A stretch of 32,105 nt of DNA from contig JAFRXK010000033.1 in NCBI GenBank assembly GCA_017442865.1, positions 1 through 32,105 of the forward strand, written 5' to 3'. How positions within the stretch are numbered: the first letter of the stretch is position 1; every line of letters begins with the position of its first letter. The notes under the pieces were generated by a model that saw only the letters and a list, made by a program, of their open reading frames with translations, had not been told where the DNA came from and made no database searches. The stretch comes from Lachnospiraceae bacterium. GTDB taxonomy: Bacteria; Bacillota; Clostridia; Lachnospirales; Lachnospiraceae. Below, piece after piece: positions 1 through 6,800 of this stretch. Both the position numbers and the translations under genes were made by a program.

Positions 1-434
1 AATTGTATTGCAAGAAAACCGCCGTTTGGTCTTGTAGAAATGAAGTGCGCCCGTTGAGGGCATTGACACACAACTCTCCAGTATATTCAGACCTAAAATC
101 TGCCACAGTAGAAATGAAGTGCGCCCGTTTAGGGCATTGACACAACCACTATTGCCATAAGCCAAAAGACCAGGAGGTCCCGTAGAAATGAAGTGCGCCC
201 GTTTAGGGCATTGACACTTATTATTATTGCAATAATTACGTAAACTGTTATGATAGTAGAAATGAAGTGCGCCCGTTTAGGGCATTGACACAGGATTGTA
301 CCCCTTATATTCGCCTTTTTTTACTGTAGAAATGAAGTGCGCCCGTTGAGGGCATTGACACATGTGGAGTGCGACTGCAGCACATAGCGCAGGGTCAGGT
401 AGAAATGAAGTACATCACAGCAAATGAAAAAAGC
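1..434 (+). CRISPR. CRISPR array, leader-distal end (partial)
   Basis: Five intact 36-bp direct repeats start at 34, 108, 182, 256 and 326, and a degenerate last repeat starts at 399. Spacers are 38, 38, 38, 34 and 37 bp; bases 1-33 are the visible part of another spacer, so the array continues to the left. Each repeat opens with GTAGAAATGAAG and closes with ATTGACAC. A GCCC stem, a 5-nt loop and a GGGC stem sit directly before that last octamer, the layout expected when Cas6 leaves an 8-nt 5' handle, which points to type I or III (inference). Loop base 23 is G in repeats 1 and 5 and T in repeats 2-4. The last repeat keeps only its first 12 bases, so the leader should lie to the left. No cas gene is in the window, so the subtype is open. 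Confidence 0.96.
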
Positions 435-478
435 ACAAGAATGTCCGTAAAAAAATTACGGTTGCTCTTGCGCTTTTT
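428..478 (+). terminator. Strong hairpin terminator after the CRISPR array
   Basis: Stem AAAAAGC (428-434) pairs with GCTTTTT (472-478), CAAGA (436-440) with TCTTG (466-470), and CCGTAA (445-450) with TTACGG (456-461) around an A5 loop. A-rich 5' and T-rich 3' flanks would let it work in both directions. It separates array transcription from the ATPase gene. Confidence 0.8.
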
Positions 479-541
479 ATTTATATTGGTTATACTATAG
501 TTATAGAGACAGCAGTTTGGGATGTATGGATGGTGATTATT

Positions 542-1690
542 ATGTTAAAGAGATTTGAGTTGAGGAATTATAAGAATTTTAAAGAGGATATAGTGATTGA
601 TTTAGGCAGGATTGGCGGGTATCAGTTCAGTAGTGACTGTATTACGGACGGTAAAATTGGCAAGATGCTGATATACGGAAAGAATGCAACAGGAAAGACA
701 AATCTGGGGAATGCCCTTATGGATATTAAATCGAATTTATATGGAATGGGATCTAGAATTAGCGAGGATGAGATATTTCTGAATGCTGATTCTGATGAAA
801 AATGTGCACAGTTTAAATATGTTTTTTGCTTTGATAAAGATGAATTGGAGTATGAATATAGCAAGTCAGCTGATAAAAAACTGGTAAACGAAATATTATA
901 TGTTAATGGCAAAAAGATTTTCAGAATTGATTTTTTGAAAGGAGAGTATGATTTTGATAATCTGATAGATATTGATGCTGATATGGTTGTTACAGACCGA
1001 TATCAAGAAGCTATGGAAATTGATGATGATGCAGAAAATATTGCAGACTACAGGATTTCATTTTTAAGGTGGATTATTAGCAATTCTGCATTGAAGAAGG
1101 ATTCTGTGCTTATTAGGCTGGCTGAATATGTTAGGAGAATGACTATGCTGACAGCGAGGAGTCAGGGACAGCTTATTTTGTTCAGAAGAATTACAGAAAT
1201 GTTTAAGGACGAGAAAGTTCTGAGTCAATTAGAAGAATTTTTGAATATAATGGGCGTTGATTGTAAACTTGTACTAAAGGAGCTGCCTGACGGACAGAGT
1301 GAACTGTATTTTGCCCATGATAAGCTGGTGCCGTTTTTCAGAAATGCATCAAGCGGCACGATGGCACTGTTTGATTTGTTTAGCAGATTTATCATTGCGG
1401 GCAGGACATCGTCATTGCTTTATTTCGATGAATTTGACGCATTTTATCATTACGAAATGGCTGAAAATATAATTAAGTACTTTAAGAAGATGTACCCGGG
1501 CTGTCAGATAATCATGACAACTCACAACACAAATCTCATGACAAATAAGCTTATGAGACCGGATTGTGTGTTTATATTATCAAGCTGGGGAGCATTAACC
1601 GCATTGTGTGATGCGACGAATAGGGAGCTCAGAGAAGGTCATAACTTAGAGAAGATGTATATCAGCGGGGAATTTGAAAGGTATGAGTGA
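542..1690 (+). CDS. AAA ATPase, RloA/AriA-like (putative phage-defence ATPase)
   Basis: A 382-aa P-loop ATPase of the SMC/OLD-like type found in defence systems (RloA, AbiLi, AriA of PARIS). Visible: N-terminal strand and FELRNYKNF opening, Walker A GKNATGKT (residues 46-53), an ABC-signature-like segment NASSGTMALFDLF near 268, Walker B LLYFDEFD (292-299) and an H-loop TTHN (326-329). There is no membrane segment. An earlier in-frame ATG at 530 exists, but 542 gives the usual start MLKRFELRNY and has GGATGG 8 nt upstream. It overlaps the next gene by 8 bp, so the two are translationally coupled. The family is recognised by motifs only. The role in defence is inferred from the paired TOPRIM-like gene and the position at the end of a CRISPR array. 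Confidence 0.8.
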   Translation: MLKRFELRNYKNFKEDIVIDLGRIGGYQFSSDCITDGKIGKMLIYGKNATGKTNLGNALMDIKSNLYGMGSRISEDEIFLNADSDEKCAQFKYVFCFDKDELEYEYSKSADKKLVNEILYVNGKKIFRIDFLKGEYDFDNLIDIDADMVVTDRYQEAMEIDDDAENIADYRISFLRWIISNSALKKDSVLIRLAEYVRRMTMLTARSQGQLILFRRITEMFKDEKVLSQLEEFLNIMGVDCKLVLKELPDGQSELYFAHDKLVPFFRNASSGTMALFDLFSRFIIAGRTSSLLYFDEFDAFYHYEMAENIIKYFKKMYPGCQIIMTTHNTNLMTNKLMRPDCVFILSSWGALTALCDATNRELREGHNLEKMYISGEFERYE

Positions 1691-2714
1691 AAATGTTTTG
1701 GCAGACAGCAGAAAACGTAATAAGACACTTATTGTTGTAGAGGGCAATCATGAGAAGAATATACTGTTCGAGCTTATTTTTAGATGCTTTCCGGAAATGA
1801 GCATTGATATGGAGAATGTCTGGATATATGGAACGAATATTTATATTCTGTATCAGGATATAGAAAAAGAATACGGTGAAGACTGGGATGATACAGATGT
1901 GGATTTGCCATATGTCATTACCAAAAGAAATAATGAGAAGCTGCAATACAAAAGTGATTTTACCGATATAATATTGACTTTTGACTACGAACGCCACGAC
2001 CCGAATTATTCAGAGGAAAAGATATCGAAACTACAGGAGTATTTTACAGATTCTACGGATGTCGGGAAGTTGTATATTAATTACCCTATGATTGAAGCAT
2101 ACAGAGATTTGCATAGTCTGCCAGATGCATCATACGAAGACAGAAAGATTCCTGTCACAATGCAGCCGGGAGCAAAATATAAAGCAGCGGTTCGCGGTAC
2201 GGTAGTAGATAAGTTGGTGAATAAGCTTGTGGAGTTTCCTCAAAAAACAAGAAAAGTATTATCGGAGCGTTTTGAGGTCGCTGATGAAACATCTTGTCAG
2301 AAATGTGTAGAAGATTTGTTGAGAATTAACAGCAATAATAATCTTAAAGAATATATATTTGAAGTGCTTGATGGTAAAGTGAGAAACGAGGACATAAATA
2401 CAGCACAATGTTATTTTTCTGACAGGATAAAATCTATGGAATATACGTCAGTCGGAATGACATATTGGGAATATACCCGTGATATATTTAAACAGATAAT
2501 AAAGCATAATATTTGCAAGGCTTATAAAATTCAGAATAGTAGTTATGATATCGCAGAGTCAGAGTATAGGACAAGCTATCAGCAATTAGACCTGCTTACA
2601 ATATTACAGATACAAAATGCTGCCAGTAGAGACCGCGTCAATGGGTGGATATGGGTTCTTAGCACCTGCGTGTTTGCTGTTGCAGATTATAATTTCAGTT
2701 TGGTTAGTAATTAA
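1683..2714 (+). CDS. TOPRIM-like protein, putative effector partner of the ATPase
   Basis: A 343-aa protein partnered with the preceding ATPase. The N-terminus has a TOPRIM-like pattern: a hydrophobic strand then VVEGNHEK (E20), and later DIILTFDYERHD (D101, E103, D106). A segment INYPMIEAYRDL (132-143) resembles the N-P-E element seen in RloB-like proteins. AriB of PARIS (DUF4435), AbiLii and RloB are the closest ideas; at 343 aa it is longer than a typical RloB. The last 150 residues are not recognisable. Start: ATG 1683 overlaps the upstream stop; an in-frame TTG at 1674 is an alternative (346 aa), with GGGGA at 1667-1671 possible for either. The nuclease function is inferred; the match is by motif only. 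Confidence 0.6.
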   Translation: MSENVLADSRKRNKTLIVVEGNHEKNILFELIFRCFPEMSIDMENVWIYGTNIYILYQDIEKEYGEDWDDTDVDLPYVITKRNNEKLQYKSDFTDIILTFDYERHDPNYSEEKISKLQEYFTDSTDVGKLYINYPMIEAYRDLHSLPDASYEDRKIPVTMQPGAKYKAAVRGTVVDKLVNKLVEFPQKTRKVLSERFEVADETSCQKCVEDLLRINSNNNLKEYIFEVLDGKVRNEDINTAQCYFSDRIKSMEYTSVGMTYWEYTRDIFKQIIKHNICKAYKIQNSSYDIAESEYRTSYQQLDLLTILQIQNAASRDRVNGWIWVLSTCVFAVADYNFSLVSN

Positions 2715-2785
2715 TTTAAACGTGCAAAGAACTGTTATCATTCTCCCATGCTTCATGCGCTTAGGTAAGGATTGGACGATAATAC

Positions 2786-2824
2786 AGAAGTAACAAGTGC
2801 GCCCGTTGAGTACATCAGCGCAAA
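2786..2824 (+). repeat. Detached degenerate CRISPR repeat copy
   Basis: AAGTGCGCCCGTTGAG (2795-2810) is identical to bases 10-25 of the CRISPR repeat. The bases before it align loosely with the repeat start. It is followed by TACATCAGCGCAAA (2811-2824), which matches TACATCACAGCAAA (411-424) after the degenerate terminal repeat at 12 of 14 positions. The two flanks are exactly 2400 bp apart and bracket the ATPase/TOPRIM pair. Confidence 0.8.
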
Positions 2825-2882
2825 CAGTTTAATTGCATACCTAAATTGTTTTTATTTTTTAAAAAATAAATAAAAAAAGTGC

Positions 2883-2911
2883 TTGCATTTTTCAAAAGCA
2901 TGATATATAAT
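2883..2911 (+). promoter_or_regulatory. Promoter of tRNA-Gln
   Basis: TTGCAT (2883-2888), a 17-bp spacer and a perfect TATAAT (2906-2911), 20 bp before the tRNA, in an A/T-rich context. It fits a strong sigma-A promoter for a stable RNA. Confidence 0.8.
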
Positions 2912-2930
2912 ACATCTTGTCGTCAGACGA

Positions 2931-3003
2931 TGGGCTATCGCCAAATGGTAAGGCACTGGACTCTGACTCCAGCATTTTCAAGGTTCGAATCCTTGTAGCC
3001 CAG
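2931..3003 (+). tRNA. tRNA-Gln (anticodon CUG)
   Basis: A 73-nt cloverleaf. Acceptor arms TGGGCTA (2931-2937) and TAGCCCA (2996-3002) with discriminator G3003. The anticodon stem CTGGA/TCCAG holds loop CTCTGAC, giving anticodon CTG. The T-arm carries GGTTCGAATCC. CCA is not encoded and must be added after transcription. It is a single gene with its own promoter and terminator. Confidence 0.95.
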
Positions 3004-3008
3004 TACGA

Positions 3009-3034
3009 AGCACCGCATATGCGGTGCTTTTGTT
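3009..3034 (+). terminator. Rho-independent terminator of tRNA-Gln
   Basis: Perfect inverted repeat AGCACCGCAT (3009-3018) / ATGCGGTGCT (3019-3028) followed by TTTTGTT, 5 bp after the tRNA. Confidence 0.85.
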
Positions 3035-3042
3035 GTTTTGCG

Positions 3043-3157
3043 GGGCTGCCTGCGGCAGCCCGCAATAACCGAAGCGCAATGTATGAATCAGGGCTGCCTG
3101 CGGCAGCCCGCAATAACCGAAGCGTATTGCATGAATCAGGGCTGCCTGCGGCAGCCC
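3043..3157. repeat. 48-bp tandem repeat carrying a GC-rich palindrome
   Basis: The palindrome GGGCTGCCTGCGGCAGCCC occurs at 3043-3061, 3091-3109 and 3139-3157, exactly 48 bp apart. The two intervening 29-bp stretches are nearly identical, so this is about 2.4 tandem units. Each unit folds into a 7-bp GC hairpin. Short forms of the same core (GCGGCAGCC) recur after the thioesterase gene near 4046 and 4122. The role is unknown; a REP-like element is the nearest description. Confidence 0.85.
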
Positions 3158-3230
3158 CGTATATTTCTTGGCTTTGGTAAACTGTTTGTGGCGAATTACG
3201 TATTTTTTTGTACATTTGCATAAAAAGGGG

Positions 3231-3259
3231 TGTACAGAAGACAATATTTTTTGTATAAT
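3231..3259 (+). promoter_or_regulatory. Probable promoter of the thioesterase gene
   Basis: A perfect TATAAT (3254-3259) lies 17 bp after TGTACA (3231-3236), a weak -35. The leader to ATG 3308 would be about 40 nt. Confidence 0.55.
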
Positions 3260-3307
3260 ATGGACTTAAGATATAAATTGATTTGATTGTATGGAGATTA
3301 TGAATAT

Positions 3308-4021
3308 ATGTACAAATTTGGCAGTAGGGTAAGGTATAGTGAGGTCGGAAGTGATGGAAGGCTTTCGATTAGCTCTGCGATTAATTATATGCAGGACTGC
3401 TCAACATTTCAGTCGGAATACATTGGACTGGGAGTTGAGGGACTGAAAAAGCTTGGCAGGGCGTGGCTGCTGACAGCATGGGATATATGTATCAATGAAT
3501 TGCCTGAATTGGGCAGTGAGCTGGAGATTATGACATGGCCGACAGAGTTTAAGGGCTTTTTGGGATATCGTAATTTTGTCATTGCATCAGGCGAAGGAAA
3601 AGCATATGTTCAGGCAAATTCATTATGGGCGTATGTTGATACGGTAAGCGGAAGACCGGTTAAGCCGACAGACGAAGAGATAAGAGGCTATTCGATTGAG
3701 GCGGCACTTGGGATGGATAAGCTTGAGAGAAGGGTCAGACTTCCTGAAAATATGGAGACTGCTGAAGCTATAAATATAAGAAAGCACCAGATAGATACGA
3801 ACGGGCATGTGAATAACTGCGAATATGTGAAGATGGCTTTGGAATATCTGCCTGAGGGATTTGAGATTGGCAGAATACATGTGGAATACAGAACCCCGGC
3901 GTATTACGGCATGAGGCTTACGGCAAAGACTTCTATTGATGAAGAGAATGTATTTGTGGCGTTGTATGATGAGACAGGCAGCCTGTGTTCGGCTGTAAGA
4001 TTTGTGCGCAGCAACCGCTAG
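3308..4021 (+). CDS. Acyl-ACP thioesterase (FatA-like, double hotdog)
   Basis: A 237-aa cytoplasmic enzyme that releases free fatty acids from acyl carrier protein. Two hotdog halves are seen. The first opens with YKFGSRVRYSEVGSDGRLS and contains a QDCSTFQSE helix. The second carries the family motif around HQIDTNGHVNN, with catalytic Asn and His, then YVKMALEYLP and the closing strand HVEYRTPAYYG. Length fits bacterial members. ATG 3308 is chosen because GGAGA sits at 3293-3297; the longer reading from TTG 3287 adds seven unconserved residues. The stop is TAG. Its last codons begin a 44-bp sequence that is repeated 76 bp further on. Confidence 0.88.
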   Translation: MYKFGSRVRYSEVGSDGRLSISSAINYMQDCSTFQSEYIGLGVEGLKKLGRAWLLTAWDICINELPELGSELEIMTWPTEFKGFLGYRNFVIASGEGKAYVQANSLWAYVDTVSGRPVKPTDEEIRGYSIEAALGMDKLERRVRLPENMETAEAINIRKHQIDTNGHVNNCEYVKMALEYLPEGFEIGRIHVEYRTPAYYGMRLTAKTSIDEENVFVALYDETGSLCSAVRFVRSNR

Positions 4022-4130
4022 AAGGGGTGATGCAGAGTATCATTTGCGGCAGCCGTTAAAGCGTTTGCGGCAGCAAAGTGTTTGGGGCAACCGCTAGAAG
4101 GGGTGATGCAGAGTATCATTTGCGGCAGCC
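4011..4130 (+). repeat. 44-bp exact direct repeat copied from the thioesterase 3' end
   Basis: Bases 4011-4054 and 4087-4130 are identical (44 bp, period 76). The first copy includes the final codons and stop of the thioesterase gene. Between them lies a third, shorter TTTGCGGCAGC. This looks like tandem duplication of a gene end plus downstream spacer. There is no coding potential beyond the copied tail. Confidence 0.9.
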
Positions 4131-4222
4131 ATCAGATGATTTGCAGTAGATGCCGGATAGTACGCAAAACACACATTTATGGCAACCATGAATCATTTTT
4201 TAGGATAAAGCGAGGTAAAAAG

Positions 4223-5059
4223 ATGTTTGAATTAGGAAAGAAGCAGACGCTTACGGTTATGAAGCAGACTGAGCACGGCGTGTATCTTGGCGAGGACGGC
4301 AATGGAGATGAGAAGGTGCTGCTTCCGAAGAATCAGGTGGACGGCTCGGTGAAGATTGGCGACCATCTGGAGGTATTTATTTATAAGGATTCAGAGGACA
4401 GGATTATTGCTACCAGAAAGGAGCCATTTATCACGCTGGGCGAGGTGAAGAAGCTTAAGGTGGCGGGAGTCGCCCATATAGGAGCATTTTTAGAGTGGGG
4501 ACTTGACAAGGATTTGTTCCTGCCGTTTAAGTAGCAGACGAGAAAGGTGCAGCCGGGCGAGGAGGTGCTTGCGGCACTTTACATTGATAAGAGCAGCAGA
4601 CTTTGCGCGACTATGAATGTGTATGAATATCTTGACAAGGCTTCGCCGTATAATAGGAATGATACCGTTACGGGCACTGTTTATGAGGTGAGTAAGCAGT
4701 TTGGCGTGTTTGTGGCAGTGGATGATAAATATTCCGCGCTTATTCCGGCTAAGGAGGTGCATGAGTTTATCAGAATCGGTGATACTGTGACTGCAAGGGT
4801 GACGAATGTCAAATCGGACGGAAAGCTGGATTTAAGCATTAAAAAGAAGGCGTATAAGCAGATGGATGACGACGCCGAGGCGGTTTATCAGATGATTGAG
4901 GAGTATGGCGGGGTGCTGCCGTTTAATGATAAAGCTGACCCTGAGATTATAAAGAGAGAAGCAAAGATGAGTAAAAATGCCTTTAAGAGGGCGGTTGGAC
5001 ATCTGCTTAAAGAGGGCAGAATAAAAATTAACGAGAAGAGCATAACATTGGAGGGATAA
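4223..5059 (+). pseudogene. CvfB/YitL-like S1 RNA-binding protein, interrupted by in-frame TAG
   Basis: One reading frame of 278 codons shows the CvfB layout. The N-terminal S1-like part starts MFELGKKQTL, has a second S1-like part around WGLDKDLFLPFK, a canonical S1 domain (TVTGTVYEVSKQFGVFV) and a C-terminal winged helix (GGVLPFNDKADPEIIK to the end). A TAG at 4532-4534 falls where relatives have a Glu or similar residue (PFK-stop-QTRKV), so a GAG-to-TAG change explains it. There is no frameshift and the second half is undamaged, so the lesion is recent, a sequence error, or read through. ATG 4223 has GAGGT 6 nt upstream. A GTG at 4547 could restart the second half, but no good ribosome site precedes it. 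TAG is an ordinary stop elsewhere here. ridA follows after 3 bp. Confidence 0.85.
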
Positions 5060-5062
5060 ACA

Positions 5063-5443
5063 TTGAAGAAGGTAATCAGTACAGATAAGGCGCCTGCGGC
5101 AATAGGACCGTATTCACAGGCGATAGAGGCGAATGGTTTTGTGTTCGCGTCGGGACAGATTCCGGTGGACCCTGCAACGGGTGAGATTGCACAGGGAATT
5201 GAAGCTCAGGCGACGCAGGCAATCGGCAATCTTGCCGCACTTTTAGAGGCTGCAGGCACAAGCGTTGACAATGTAGTAAAGACATCGGTATTTATAAAGG
5301 ACATGAATGATTTTGCGGTGGTGAATAAAATTTATGCTTCGTTTTTTAAGGCTGAATGTCCTGCCCGCTCATGTGTGGAGGTTTCAAGACTGCCTAAAGA
5401 TGTGCTTATTGAAATTGAAGCAATAGCAGTAAAGCAGAATTAA
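5063..5443 (+). CDS. ridA: RidA family enamine/imine deaminase
   Basis: A 126-aa protein of the YjgF/YER057c/UK114 family that hydrolyses reactive enamine/imine intermediates from PLP enzymes such as threonine dehydratase. Signatures: [12 protein letters not shown] at the N-terminus, [10 protein letters not shown], and [21 protein letters not shown] near the C-terminus, with the Arg of PARS that binds the substrate carboxylate. Full length. Start is TTG 5063 with GGAGGG 7 nt upstream, 3 bp after the CvfB stop, so the genes are probably co-transcribed. Confidence 0.95.
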   Translation: MKKVISTDKAPAAIGPYSQAIEANGFVFASGQIPVDPATGEIAQGIEAQATQAIGNLAALLEAAGTSVDNVVKTSVFIKDMNDFAVVNKIYASFFKAECPARSCVEVSRLPKDVLIEIEAIAVKQN

Positions 5444-5641
5444 TGTATTTTGGGCATAATAAATAATAATTTTTAATGCATTATAGTACATTATTTGCTA
5501 TGATATGTGCAAAATGCGAAAAAACCTATAAAAAAATAAAAAAAATGCTTTTATTTTTTGTGATTTTGCATTATGATATGAATAATGGTGGTTATTAATA
5601 CAAATTTGATGCCAATACTATTAACAGGGGAGATAAAGGAA

Positions 5642-6730
5642 ATGATTTCGAATCAAATCTTGCAGAGTAATATTGATGGATTAAGAGGGATTACAAGAAT
5701 AGAGCTTTGTATCTGTGACACGGATGGCAAGGTTCTTGCAACTACATTTTCTGATGCAGATGCATACGAGAAGGCTGTAGTTGCATTTGCGGATTCACCT
5801 GCTGACAGCCAGGTTATCCAGGGGTATCAGTTTTTTAAGATTTTTGATGACAACCAGCTTGAGTACATTCTGCTTGCAAGGGGTTCAAGCGATGACACCT
5901 ACATGGTTGGAAAGATGGTTGTATTTCAGATGCAGAATCTTTTGGTAGCATACAAAGAGAGATTTGATAAGGACAACTTTATCAAGAATCTTTTGCTTGA
6001 CAATCTTCTGCTTGTGGATATTTACAACAGGGCAAAGAAGCTTCATATCGATATTAATACAAAGAGGGTTGTTTTCGTTATTGAGACCGAATCAGAGAAT
6101 GATATGAGCACACTTGAGTCATTAAAGAGCATATTTGCTCCGAAGAGCAGGGATTTTATCACTGCGGTAGATGAGAAGAATATCATTATCGTAAAGGAAC
6201 TCAAGGAGAATGACACCTATGCCGATATGGACAAGGTTGCGAAGTCTGTAATCAACACGCTGACTGCAGAGGGCAAGAGCAATATCCATGTAGCTTACGG
6301 AACCATGGTCAATGAGATTAAGGAGGTTTCACGTTCTTATAAGGAAGCCAAGATGGCACTTGACGTAGGCAAGATATTCTACAGCGATAAGAATGTGGTA
6401 GCCTACAACAACCTGGGAATAGGACGACTTATATACCAGCTGCCGTTATCTCTTTGCAAGATGTTTATAAAAGAGATATTTGACGGCAAGTCTCCTGAGG
6501 ATCTGGATGAGGAAACGCTTGTAACAATTAATAAATTTTTCGAGAATAACCTCAATGTATCAGAGACTTCGAGACAGCTTTATATTCATAGAAATACTCT
6601 TGTTTACAGGCTTGATAAGCTTCAGAAGAGCACAGGGCTTGATTTGAGAGTGTTTGAGGATGCGATAACCTTCAAGATTGCACTTATGGTAGTTAAATAT
6701 ATGAATTACATTGAGAAGCTTGATAATTAA
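5642..6730 (+). CDS. CdaR/PucR-family transcriptional regulator
   Basis: A 362-aa cytoplasmic regulator. The N-terminal ~130 residues look like a sugar-diacid recognition domain (MISNQILQSNIDGLRGITR). A central GGDEF-like PucR domain follows (IHVAYGTMVNEIKEVSRSY). The C-terminus has the PucR-type helix-turn-helix: NNLNVSETSRQLYIHRNTLV then YRLDKLQKSTGLDLRVFEDA. The open frame extends up to ATG 5585, but ATG 5642 has AAAGGA directly before it and matches the usual family start. The ligand is unknown. No sugar-diacid operon is adjacent, so a CdaR label is for the fold, not the substrate. The 198 bp upstream are very A/T-rich, with no clear -35 box. Confidence 0.87.
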   Translation: MISNQILQSNIDGLRGITRIELCICDTDGKVLATTFSDADAYEKAVVAFADSPADSQVIQGYQFFKIFDDNQLEYILLARGSSDDTYMVGKMVVFQMQNLLVAYKERFDKDNFIKNLLLDNLLLVDIYNRAKKLHIDINTKRVVFVIETESENDMSTLESLKSIFAPKSRDFITAVDEKNIIIVKELKENDTYADMDKVAKSVINTLTAEGKSNIHVAYGTMVNEIKEVSRSYKEAKMALDVGKIFYSDKNVVAYNNLGIGRLIYQLPLSLCKMFIKEIFDGKSPEDLDEETLVTINKFFENNLNVSETSRQLYIHRNTLVYRLDKLQKSTGLDLRVFEDAITFKIALMVVKYMNYIEKLDN

Positions 6731-6744
6731 TTAATAATTATGGA

Positions 6745-6776
6745 CGGAGAGTTCGGAAGCGGACTCTTCGTTTAAC
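6745..6776 (+). terminator. Hairpin after the CdaR-like gene (weak terminator)
   Basis: CGGAGAGT (6745-6752) pairs with ACTCTTCG (6763-6770), one G-U pair, followed by TTTAAC rather than a clean T run. It lies 14 bp after the stop. Confidence 0.55.
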
Positions 6777-6800
6777 TTTATTATAAAGGTGGTTTAAACT

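Noticed and set aside
2931..3003. tRNA-Gln as integration site of a mobile island with flanking att repeats
   Set aside because: No second copy of the tRNA 3' end found in the window and no integrase gene.
2892..3244. Small ORFs on both strands across tRNA-Gln and the 48-bp repeats
   Set aside because: Repetitive translations made by the palindromic repeat and tRNA; no start signals.
4082..4222. N-terminal extension of the CvfB-like protein
   Set aside because: It is made of the duplicated thioesterase tail; ATG 4223 has its own ribosome site and the family start.
4223..5059. TAG read as a sense codon throughout (genetic code change)
   Set aside because: TAG ends several intact genes at the expected place (thioesterase 4021, cupin 9949, ABC ATPase 17392, GntR 23440, clpC 27746), so it is a normal stop here.
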